Shown: piece by piece, positions 1 to 5,401 of the stretch
How the letters are laid out: each line of letters begins with the position of its first letter
Numbering within the stretch: position 1 is the first letter of the stretch
Assembly: GCA_030039575.1 (NCBI GenBank)
Contig: JASHVH010000073.1
Coordinates: 1 to 6,000 of the forward strand
Direction: 5' to 3'
From: Acidimicrobiales bacterium
GTDB taxonomy: Bacteria; Actinomycetota; Acidimicrobiia; Acidimicrobiales; Palsa-688
DNA length: 6,000 nucleotides
Position numbers and translations under genes: made by a program
The notes under the pieces: generated by a model
Databases searched by the model: none
Told to the model about the DNA's origin: nothing
The model's input: only the letters and a program-made list of their open reading frames with translations

Positions 1-642
1 GACCAAAGGTAGCAGGAAAGAATTCCACGTCCAGAGGAACACAAGGGCCATCATCGTGCGGATTGCGGGGGCGATGTTCGGGACCAACACGCGCCACAGC
101 AACCCCCAATGGTTCGACCCGTCCAAGACGGCGGCCTCGCCCAATTGTCGAGGGAGCGATCGGAAAGCCGTTACCAGCCAGATTATGCCAAATGCGACCG
201 ACTGGGCGACCTGTGGGAGGATCATCGCCCAGTAACCGTTCAGCAAGTTGAATTTGTCGAACTGGTAGTACCACGCAATGACGAGAGTTTCGACAGGGAG
301 CATGAAGCCGATGGCACCGACATAGAAGACGACCATGCTGCCGAACGGGCGCAGCAAGGCGATGGCATACGCGGCGAGAACCGCCACCACGGCAGAGATC
401 GCCATCACCGAGACGGTGACGATGGCGGTGTTGATCATGTAGGTGGAGAAATCGCCGACCTGCCAGGCGTAGCCGTAGGCGCTGACCGACAGCGGGTGCG
501 AGAAACTAGTCGAGCTGTTGCTGGCGGCCTGGTTCACCGGTGCGAGCGAAGTGCTCACCAAGACCGCCAGTGGGTACAGGGTTATGACCGATACGAGGAG
601 GAAGATGGCGAGCGTCAGGGTCTTTTCCGCGCGCGAGAGCAC
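1..642 (-). CDS. Sugar ABC transporter permease, MalG-like (CUT1 family), 3' end beyond the window
   Basis: Inner-membrane subunit of a carbohydrate ABC importer, pairing with the permease just upstream. The 214 residues present form one open frame; family members are usually about 270-300 residues, so the C-terminus lies past the left edge. Hydrophobic segments fall near residues 9-31, 72-94, 102-124, 137-158 and 194-214. The cytoplasmic EAA loop that docks on the ATPase is clear: E169-A-A, D174-G175, then LVP ending at P188. I chose GTG at 640-642 because GGGAGG (652-657) lies 9 bases upstream and the protein then begins with a short charged N-terminus (LSRAEKT) before the first membrane helix. 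A GTG at 676-678 is in frame but lacks a Shine-Dalgarno site. The 79-base gap to the upstream permease gene is wider than usual for malF/malG pairs. The fold is certain; the transported sugar cannot be read from the sequence. Confidence 0.93.
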   Translation of the reverse strand, partial: MLSRAEKTLTLAIFLLVSVITLYPLAVLVSTSLAPVNQAASNSSTSFSHPLSVSAYGYAWQVGDFSTYMINTAIVTVSVMAISAVVAVLAAYAIALLRPFGSMVVFYVGAIGFMLPVETLVIAWYYQFDKFNLLNGYWAMILPQVAQSVAFGIIWLVTAFRSLPRQLGEAAVLDGSNHWGLLWRVLVPNIAPAIRTMMALVFLWTWNSFLLPLV

Positions 643-721
643 TACCGCTCGCCTCCCACAAGTCTCAGCCAGGCACACGCGAAGTGGCGGGTGCCCAGTC
701 GCCCGCGCTGGTCGGCCCCGC

Positions 722-1702
722 TCACACCGCCTTCCTTTCGAGTAAAGCGCGGATGCCGAGCGTGACCCCGGCTACAAGCGCGGCAAGGACGATTGCGAGG
801 GCGGCGGCGGTCCCGACCTCGCCAAGCTGGAAGGCGTCACGATATATCAGGATCCCGGGCACGATAGTGGAGGTCCCGGGCCCGCCATTGGTCGCTACGT
901 AAACCAGGGCGAAGTTCTGCAGGGCTATGACGGTCGTAATGATGAGGACGGCCCCCATCTCCCGCCTGAGGAGGGGAACGGTGATGTGAACGAACTCGCG
1001 AACGAGGCCGGCCCCGTCGACACGCGCTGAGTCGTAGAGCTCGGGGGAGATCCTCTGCACGCCCGAGAGGAACAGCAAGAAGCAGAGCCCGAAGTTGACC
1101 CACAGCGCGACCAGGCCGAGCGACAGGAGGGCAGTATTGAAGTCCCCCAGATAGGCAGGCCCAACTGCTGGTCCGAGCCCGAGCGAATGGAGGACACCAT
1201 TAATCGAGCCTGCGCCGCTCGGAGCGAGCAACCACGTCCACATAATGGCGATGACGACGGTGATGATCACCTGCGGGAGGAAGAAGATGACGCGAAAGAT
1301 CCCCATCCCCCGCATACGGACGCGGCCGATCAAACTCGCGACCATCAGGCCCAGCCCTGTGGGAATGATCGCGAAGAAGATGAAAAGAACCCCGATGTGC
1401 CCGAGCGCGCTGCTCTGAGGAGGCTGCGCGAGCTGTTCGTAATTGCTGACACCCACGTACGTGGCTGGGCCTACTCCATCCCAGCTCTGGAAGGAATATT
1501 GGACCACCCTGGCTAGCGGGTACAGGATAAAGGCGCCGAGAAAGGCTACCGCTGGGAGGAGGTACAAGTACCCGGCCCGTCGGTCTCTACGTCGCCAAGC
1601 CGGCGCACGATGGGCCCGTCTGTGAGGCGGGCCATGAAGTCTCGCTCCGGCCGGGATGTCGTCGGTGCCGCCGGCGGGCACCGTAACTTTCGTTACCGCC
1701 AC
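722..1702 (-). CDS. Sugar ABC transporter permease, MalF-like (CUT1 family)
   Basis: First membrane subunit of the sugar importer, 326 residues, a normal length. A basic, Arg-rich cytoplasmic tail (residues 21-43) precedes six probable membrane helices near 45-67, 102-124, 137-158, 189-213, 249-271 and 296-317. The ATPase-docking EAA loop is ELYDSA at 221-226, followed by D229-G-A, I240 and P243, the standard CUT1 pattern. The FVHITVPLL stretch and the NGGPGTST segment (272-279) are also typical of MalF-type permeases. The start is GTG at 1700-1702, supported by AAGGAG (1709-1714) with a 6-base spacer, one of the best ribosome sites in the window. The gene follows the SIS enzyme gene by 85 bases and precedes the MalG-like gene. 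No ATPase gene is seen here; actinobacterial CUT1 systems commonly share one MsiK ATPase, so the same is inferred for this transporter. Confidence 0.96.
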   Translation of the reverse strand: MAVTKVTVPAGGTDDIPAGARLHGPPHRRAHRAPAWRRRDRRAGYLYLLPAVAFLGAFILYPLARVVQYSFQSWDGVGPATYVGVSNYEQLAQPPQSSALGHIGVLFIFFAIIPTGLGLMVASLIGRVRMRGMGIFRVIFFLPQVIITVVIAIMWTWLLAPSGAGSINGVLHSLGLGPAVGPAYLGDFNTALLSLGLVALWVNFGLCFLLFLSGVQRISPELYDSARVDGAGLVREFVHITVPLLRREMGAVLIITTVIALQNFALVYVATNGGPGTSTIVPGILIYRDAFQLGEVGTAAALAIVLAALVAGVTLGIRALLERKAV

Positions 1703-1788
1703 GGGCCTCTCCTTGTGCCGCCGGGGTGTTCATCCCACGCCTCACGCGAGCTGGGAGGGAGGCTTCCGTTGCCGTGGTTACGAAGCAT
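1693..1788 (-). other. Tiny ORF (31 codons) coupled to the SIS gene stop codon
   Basis: An ATG at 1786-1788 overlaps the SIS stop as TGATG and opens a 31-codon frame that ends at TAA 1693-1695, just past the MalF-like GTG start at 1702. It spans the whole 85-base gap and overlaps the permease gene by 10 bases. Its peptide resembles no family I know. It may act in translational coupling or be chance in GC-rich DNA. Confidence 0.25.
1733..1756 (-). repeat. Small imperfect hairpin in the gap between the SIS and MalF-like genes
   Basis: TCCCA (1733-1737) pairs with TGGGA (1752-1756), and inside them CTC (1741-1743) with GAG (1748-1750) around a 4-base loop. This 8-pair interrupted stem sits about 20 bases upstream of the permease Shine-Dalgarno site in the transcript. 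No T-run follows. It is weak and may have no role. Confidence 0.25.
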
Positions 1789-2792
1789 CAAGCGACCTTC
1801 GTGTCGTCCTGATGGTGCTGGAAGGTTTCGACCGTCAGTCCCAACCGCTGGGCCAGCGTCCACGTGAGGACCTGGACAGCGACCACCGCGGGCAACCACG
1901 AAAGGGGCGCCTGAAGGCCCGGCACGCGGAGCACCAGCATGCCGGCCTCGGGCTCGACGGCCGCGTCGCTGATGAGAAGGGCCCTGGCACCGGATTGGCC
2001 CAGCGAACGCGCCAGGGCCACCTCCCGGCCGCTCCCGACGGCTACAAGGACCGAGCCGCCTCGCACCGCCTCGATTGGCCCGTGGAGGTACTGGTAGGTG
2101 TCGTAGCCGGCGGCGTGGAGACGGCAGGCCTCGCGCACCAACAGAGCGCCCTGCGCCGCGGTGCCGGTGTGGCTTCCGGTGCCGACGAAGTCGACGTTGA
2201 CGGGGCAGGCGCCGTCGCCCAAGAACTCCTCGGCGGCTTGCTCGGCTGCCTGGATGCAACCCTCGACGAGGTCAGGGAGGTTGTCTGGGCTTTGGTCAAA
2301 GGAGCTTGTCCCCGCTAGCGCGTCGGCGATGAGAACGAGGCCCTGCACACTCGCCGTGTACCCGATGACCCGCACAGGACTGTCCTCAGAGATGGAAAGG
2401 TCGACCACCGCGTCAACCACGGTCCGCAGGGCAGCTCCTGGCTCAGCCGTTAGACCAAGACGCGCCTTGGCTGGCTCACTTCGGAGCGACTCCACGACCT
2501 CTCGGCTCTGGCCCGACTGTGAGACTGCGATGACCGCCGGCCGTTCGGCGTGTTCGAGTGGTCCCCCCGCGAGGAAGTCAGACGCGAGGCGCGCACATAT
2601 AGGGCTGGCGAGACGGTCTCGGTAAAATGGCAGGGCCGTTGAGATGGCGTTGTAGCTGGCGCCCATTCCGGCGAGCACCAAAGGGGCGGTTCGCCACGAT
2701 GACAGGTCGGTGTTGGCGAGCTGCTCCGCAATGCTGGCGCGCGAGACAGCCAGGCAGGTGCCCTGGGCGTGAACGGCATCGATGTACCTCAA
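1788..2792 (-). CDS. Double-SIS-domain sugar-phosphate isomerase/deglycase-like enzyme
   Basis: Cytoplasmic enzyme of 334 residues related to the isomerase half of GlmS and to AgaS, NagB-II, FrlB and FraB; there is no glutaminase domain. The first SIS domain has GASYN (44-48) and the phosphate-binding SQSGQS (91-96). The second has GTGSHTG (204-210), then E221 and H237 in LHGP. These two are 16 residues apart, the same spacing as GlmS E488/H504 and FraB E214/H230, the catalytic pairs known in the family. The C-terminal DTK (K332) may stand in for the GlmS C-terminal lysine. GlmS E481 and K485 align with Q214 and L218, so a plain GlmS activity is unlikely. The start is TTG at 2790-2792 with GGGGAGG at 2803-2809; an in-frame TGA at 2796-2798 rules out a longer protein. 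Next to a sugar kinase it probably acts on the kinase's product: isomerisation, deamination or deglycation are all possible. Confidence 0.93.
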   Translation of the reverse strand: MRYIDAVHAQGTCLAVSRASIAEQLANTDLSSWRTAPLVLAGMGASYNAISTALPFYRDRLASPICARLASDFLAGGPLEHAERPAVIAVSQSGQSREVVESLRSEPAKARLGLTAEPGAALRTVVDAVVDLSISEDSPVRVIGYTASVQGLVLIADALAGTSSFDQSPDNLPDLVEGCIQAAEQAAEEFLGDGACPVNVDFVGTGSHTGTAAQGALLVREACRLHAAGYDTYQYLHGPIEAVRGGSVLVAVGSGREVALARSLGQSGARALLISDAAVEPEAGMLVLRVPGLQAPLSWLPAVVAVQVLTWTLAQRLGLTVETFQHHQDDTKVA

Positions 2793-2795
2793 TCG

Positions 2796-2858
2796 TCAGT
2801 CGCCTCCCCGGGCTGGTGCAAAGACCAACGCTCCCACGGCAAGAGGACGGGCGTTCAT
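2796..2858 (-). other. Tiny ORF (20 codons) coupled to the kinase stop codon
   Basis: An ATG at 2856-2858 overlaps the kinase stop as ATGA and opens a 20-codon frame (MNARPLAVGALVFAPARGGD) that ends at TGA 2796-2798, three bases before the SIS TTG start. The SIS Shine-Dalgarno site lies inside its last codons. It may simply carry terminating ribosomes to the next start; there is no reason to think the peptide itself is functional. Confidence 0.3.
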
Positions 2859-3811
2859 CGGTCGTCAGTCCGCTCTCCGTGGCTCGCGAGCTCCGCGGCG
2901 AGAAGGTCATCTTCGACCTCCTCGCGTCGGGCATAGGCAGGCAACGTGCCGGCACGTGTGACCGACCGCGCCGCGTAGCGGACGCCGAAGTGAACGGCTT
3001 CAAGGAGGGGCCGGCCCTCGTGGAGCCGGCTGGCCAACGCGCCGATGAACGCATCCCCGGCCCCCGTGGTGTCGACCGCCTGCACGAGTGGGGCGGGGAT
3101 GTGCTGGGCACCGCCGTCACCGTTTGCGACGAATGCACCGTCAGCGCCCGCGGTCACGATGACTGTCCGAACGCCCGACTCGCTCTGCAGTTCGACGGCC
3201 AAGTCCGCGAAAGGCGCGTCGTGGCCCACGAGAGTGGCTGCCTCATGCTCGTTCGGGACCAGGACGTCGGTGAGGGCAAGGAGGTCGTCGTCGAGGTCAG
3301 CCGCTGGAGCCGGGTTCAGGACCGTGAGGGCGCCACTGGCGTGAGCGATGTCGAACGCGGCCGACGCGACCTCCGGCGGTGCCTCCAGCTGGGCCAGTAC
3401 GCACGAGGCTTCCCGCAGAGCTGGGGCGGCCAGTTCGACCGTCGCCTTGTCGATCAGGCAGCTCTTGTCGGCGGCCGTCACGATCGCGGGGACCCCACTT
3501 TTAGGCAGGATGTTGAAGCCGATATCCGTTGGACCGTGCATGACAACGGCATAGCTGAGGTCCACTCCCTCGTCCAACAGGTACTGCCGGATCCTTTCTC
3601 CACGCTCGTCGTCGCCAAACATGCTGACGAAACTGACGGGGACGCCGAGCTTTGCTGCCGCAACGGCTTGGTTGGTCGCCTTGCCACCGTCGAGCGGCTC
3701 CTCGAAGCCCCAACCCAGGACCGTCTCGCCTTCCTTTGGTACCTGCTCAACGCGCAGCCACATGCTCTGGGCGTGAGCGCCGACGACCACTACCTGGCGA
3801 CGGCTAGACAA
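2855..3811 (-). CDS. PfkB-family sugar kinase, ribokinase-like, with altered substrate-binding N-terminus
   Basis: Cytoplasmic ATP-dependent carbohydrate kinase of 318 residues, a usual length for ribokinases. The hallmarks are in order: DGGKATNQAVAAAKLG (41-56), QLE with E143, NPAPA (166-170), the Mg/phosphate NxxE motif PNEHE (186-190), and DTTGAGDAF (247-255) with catalytic base D253 and its anion-hole glycines. The closest named family is RbsK, but the first strand reads GAHAQSMW where ribokinase has G-S-x-N-x-D. The Asn and Asp that hold the ribose hydroxyls are therefore Ala14 and Ser16, which argues for a substrate other than ribose. The start is TTG at 3809-3811, the first start codon after an in-frame TAA; AGGGA at 3822-3826 is a modest ribosome site, 10 bases away. 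The gene lies 104 bases after the binding-protein gene and 62 bases before the SIS gene. Fructosamine kinase or sulfofructose kinase roles are possible but unproven. Confidence 0.95.
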   Translation of the reverse strand: MSSRRQVVVVGAHAQSMWLRVEQVPKEGETVLGWGFEEPLDGGKATNQAVAAAKLGVPVSFVSMFGDDERGERIRQYLLDEGVDLSYAVVMHGPTDIGFNILPKSGVPAIVTAADKSCLIDKATVELAAPALREASCVLAQLEAPPEVASAAFDIAHASGALTVLNPAPAADLDDDLLALTDVLVPNEHEAATLVGHDAPFADLAVELQSESGVRTVIVTAGADGAFVANGDGGAQHIPAPLVQAVDTTGAGDAFIGALASRLHEGRPLLEAVHFGVRYAARSVTRAGTLPAYARREEVEDDLLAAELASHGERTDDR

Positions 3812-3853
3812 GACGGTAAGGTCCCTGACCTTCGATTATCAAATGCGCACTAG

Positions 3854-3897
3854 TCGGCACCGTCGCACGACCATTCGAGCCGGGTCGACGGTGCCGA
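3854..3897 (-). repeat. Strong inverted repeat between the binding-protein and kinase genes
   Basis: Perfect 12-base arms (TCGGCACCGTCG at 3854-3865 and its reverse complement at 3886-3897) enclose 20 bases. Inside, CGACC (3868-3872) can pair with GGTCG (3883-3887) if the two innermost base pairs of the outer stem open, giving a stacked hairpin with a 10-base loop. On the operon transcript it starts about 18 bases after the binding-protein stop codon. No T-run follows it, so a classical terminator is unlikely. Its place fits an mRNA-stabilising or partially terminating hairpin that keeps the binding protein more abundant than the genes behind it. Confidence 0.8.
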
Positions 3898-3915
3898 GTG
3901 CACGGGCTCATACCC

Positions 3916-5295
3916 TTACTTGTAGTGGGTCGAGGCCCAGCTCGAGTAAGCGCTCTGCAGGGAGCTGATCAAAGACTTTGGCGACGTCACGCCGGCCAAC
4001 AACTCGCCCACGCCAGCGGCTATGTCGTTCAACAACGGAGGGGCCGCCCAGTCCATGAACGTGACCAGCTGGTCGCCGTCGACGAGGTGCTTCCATCCGG
4101 TCGCGGCCGACTGGGCAATTGGCGGGACCGTGTCGAGCGCCTTCGCTGACAGGGCCGTGACCGGGATGTCGCCTGCTTTGAGCTGCAACGCCTGAGCCTG
4201 CGGGCTCAACACAAAGTTGATCCAAGCGGCGGCCGCGTTGGGGTCGGTCGACTTGGCCGGGATGGACCATCCCTCGTCCACGCTACCCGTGGCCTCGGGC
4301 GGGACCCAGAACCCGGCCTTGGACCCAAGCGCAGCGTGCACCGCGCTAACGTGCCAGTTGCCCTCGATGAACATTGCGGTCTTGCCGGTGTCGAACAGGT
4401 TCAGCGCCTGGGTGACCGAGGTGCCCTGATAGCCCGGGTTGAAGTAGCCGTCCTTGGCCCAGCTCACGTACGTCTCGGCGGCCTTGATTGCCCCGGCGGT
4501 GTCGATGGTCGGGTTTGCCCCGATGTGGAAAATCCAGTCGGTAAGCTGCTTGGCCGGCACGAACTCGTCCAAGAGGAACTGGAGCTGGTGCTCAGGTTGG
4601 TACTCCGTCGGCTGGCCTCCCCCGAAGGATAGGGGGACCTTGCCCGCCTTTTTGACCAGGGCTAAGTCCTGGTCGAAGGTGGCCCATGAGGTCGGCGGCT
4701 TGGCCCCGACCGATGCAAGGATCGCCTTGTTGTAGAAGACCCCGACCACTACTCCGTTGTCGGGGACTCCGTACAGGTCACCCACCCCGTAGTTCACCCC
4801 GTTAGAAGAGAACGACTGGGTCTGTATGGGCAGCTCTCCGACCTTGGCCGCCCAGCCGTACAGCTTGTCGTACCCGTTCAGCGGCAGTAGCTCCTTGTCG
4901 GCCACAAGGCGGCCCATGGAGCCGAACCCCTCGTTCGTCTGGCTCACGACCGGGGTGCTGGACGCGGCGGCGAAGTCCAGTGGCAGCTTGTCGGTCTGTT
5001 CTTCAAGGCTCATTGAGGTGTTGACGACCTTGATGTGCGGGTACTCCGCCTCGAAATCCTTTATGAGTTGGGGCAGGATTGAGGCGTAGTTCGGGTCGTC
5101 GGCGACGGTTTCCCAGTTCCACTCGGTCATCGTGAGCGACGTGCTCGGCCCGATCTTCTGCACGGCCACCGAGTGGGTCGACGCGAACGCGTTCAGTGGA
5201 GTTACGGCCTCGAGCGCGAGCGCAGCGCTCAGCACCGCGGCGGCCCCCTTCACCACCCGTGCCCGGTTCCCGTGACGCCTTATGAGCTGACCCAT
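3916..5295 (-). CDS. Secreted sugar ABC transporter substrate-binding protein (family 1 extracellular solute-binding)
   Basis: Extracellular receptor of the sugar importer, 459 residues, normal to slightly long. The N-terminus is a Sec-type signal peptide: basic RRHGNRARVVK, hydrophobic stretch 17-31, and probable cleavage after AFA (36-38). Family features follow: TMTEWNWE (55-62) in the first strand, EAEYPHIKV (82-90), GVPDNGVVVGVFYNK (176-190), GKTAMFIEGNW (304-314), and late in the protein VTFMDWAAPPLL (411-422) and GVGELLAGVTSPK (428-440), the usual C-terminal helix region. Trp/Tyr residues are frequent, as expected for sugar stacking. There is no lipobox; the protein contains no cysteine at all, so it cannot be a lipoprotein. 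The ATG at 5293-5295 has GGGGAG (5301-5306) with a 5-base spacer, the only ATG start among the five well-defined starts. It is the first gene of the operon and followed by a strong inverted repeat, a setup that often gives excess binding protein. Confidence 0.96.
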   Translation of the reverse strand: MGQLIRRHGNRARVVKGAAAVLSAALALEAVTPLNAFASTHSVAVQKIGPSTSLTMTEWNWETVADDPNYASILPQLIKDFEAEYPHIKVVNTSMSLEEQTDKLPLDFAAASSTPVVSQTNEGFGSMGRLVADKELLPLNGYDKLYGWAAKVGELPIQTQSFSSNGVNYGVGDLYGVPDNGVVVGVFYNKAILASVGAKPPTSWATFDQDLALVKKAGKVPLSFGGGQPTEYQPEHQLQFLLDEFVPAKQLTDWIFHIGANPTIDTAGAIKAAETYVSWAKDGYFNPGYQGTSVTQALNLFDTGKTAMFIEGNWHVSAVHAALGSKAGFWVPPEATGSVDEGWSIPAKSTDPNAAAAWINFVLSPQAQALQLKAGDIPVTALSAKALDTVPPIAQSAATGWKHLVDGDQLVTFMDWAAPPLLNDIAAGVGELLAGVTSPKSLISSLQSAYSSWASTHYK

Positions 5296-5346
5296 ATAAT
5301 CTCCCCTTCCTCGGCGGACAGGTTTTTGCCCCCGTTCGTGTTCTTC

Positions 5347-5361
5347 TGACCATGATGGACA
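5347..5361. promoter_or_regulatory. Candidate operator palindrome B (TGACCATGATGGACA)
   Basis: A 15-base imperfect palindrome, 6 of 7 arm pairs matched, with the perfect core CCATGATGG at 5350-5358. It directly abuts palindrome A, overlaps the -35 box of the regulator promoter, and lies just downstream of the predicted operon start point, a normal place for a repressor. Either it or palindrome A, or both, could be the ROK binding site. Confidence 0.4.
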
Positions 5362-5383
5362 AGAAACTTCCTTAACATATAAC
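5356..5383 (+). promoter_or_regulatory. Possible promoter of the ROK regulator gene, overlapping the operon promoter
   Basis: On the plus strand TGGACA (5356-5361) and TATAAC (5378-5383) are separated by 16 bases, each one mismatch from the consensus boxes. Transcription would begin near 5390, a few bases before the TTG at 5395. The -10 box shares bases 5378-5379 with the -10 box of the opposite promoter, so the two polymerases could not bind together. This is a weaker call than the operon promoter. Confidence 0.5.
5361..5373. promoter_or_regulatory. Candidate operator palindrome A (AAGAAACTTCCTT)
   Basis: Imperfect palindrome with 5 of 6 arm pairs matched around the central C at 5367. It covers the predicted start point of the operon transcript and lies between the -35 and -10 boxes of the regulator promoter, so a bound repressor would block both. 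An AA(A)/TT(T) core with a GAAAsTTTC flavour fits my recollection of ROK operators; this is an inference, not a matched motif. Confidence 0.4.
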
Positions 5384-5401
5384 CTTTCTGGGCGTTGTCA
5401 A
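5374..5401 (-). promoter_or_regulatory. Sigma70-type promoter of the sugar uptake operon
   Basis: On the minus strand a perfect TTGACA (5396-5401) is followed after 16 bases by TATGTT (5374-5379), a TAnnnT -10 box. A transcript would start near 5367, leaving about 70 bases of leader before the binding-protein ATG. The element sits in an AT-rich patch in otherwise GC-rich DNA and has the right position and direction for the five-gene operon. Other -10 registers (TATATG, shorter spacing) exist in the same patch. Confidence 0.7.

Noticed and set aside
693..712. Short CCAG/CTGG stem in the gap between the two permease genes
   Set aside because: Only four base pairs with a 9-base loop, which is expected by chance in DNA of this composition.
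109..765. Plus-strand open frame of 218 codons at the left end
   Set aside because: It is the complement of the MalG-like permease; the minus-strand reading shows membrane helices and the EAA loop, whereas this frame is a charged, motif-free sequence.
1693..2259. Minus-strand open frame of 188 codons overlapping the SIS gene
   Set aside because: Arg/Gly/Pro-rich out-of-frame reading of the SIS gene; only its last 31 codons outside that gene were kept, as a possible coupling ORF.
1656..2318. Plus-strand open frame of 220 codons opposite the SIS gene
   Set aside because: Antisense to the SIS domain that carries the catalytic pair; no recognisable motif and no Shine-Dalgarno site worth noting.
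2627..3853. Long plus-strand open frame (408 codons) opposite the kinase and part of the SIS gene
   Set aside because: It is antisense to two well-conserved genes, its product has low-complexity Arg/Gly/Val-rich content with no family motif, and long antisense frames are expected in GC-rich coding DNA.
3826..3853. GATAAT box before the kinase gene as an internal promoter
   Set aside because: No acceptable -35 box at 16-18 bases upstream, and the box lies just behind the strong inverted repeat; read-through from the operon promoter explains expression more simply.
3854..3897. Inverted repeat as a classical rho-independent terminator
   Set aside because: No T-run follows on the operon strand, and three co-directional genes needed for the same transport system lie downstream.
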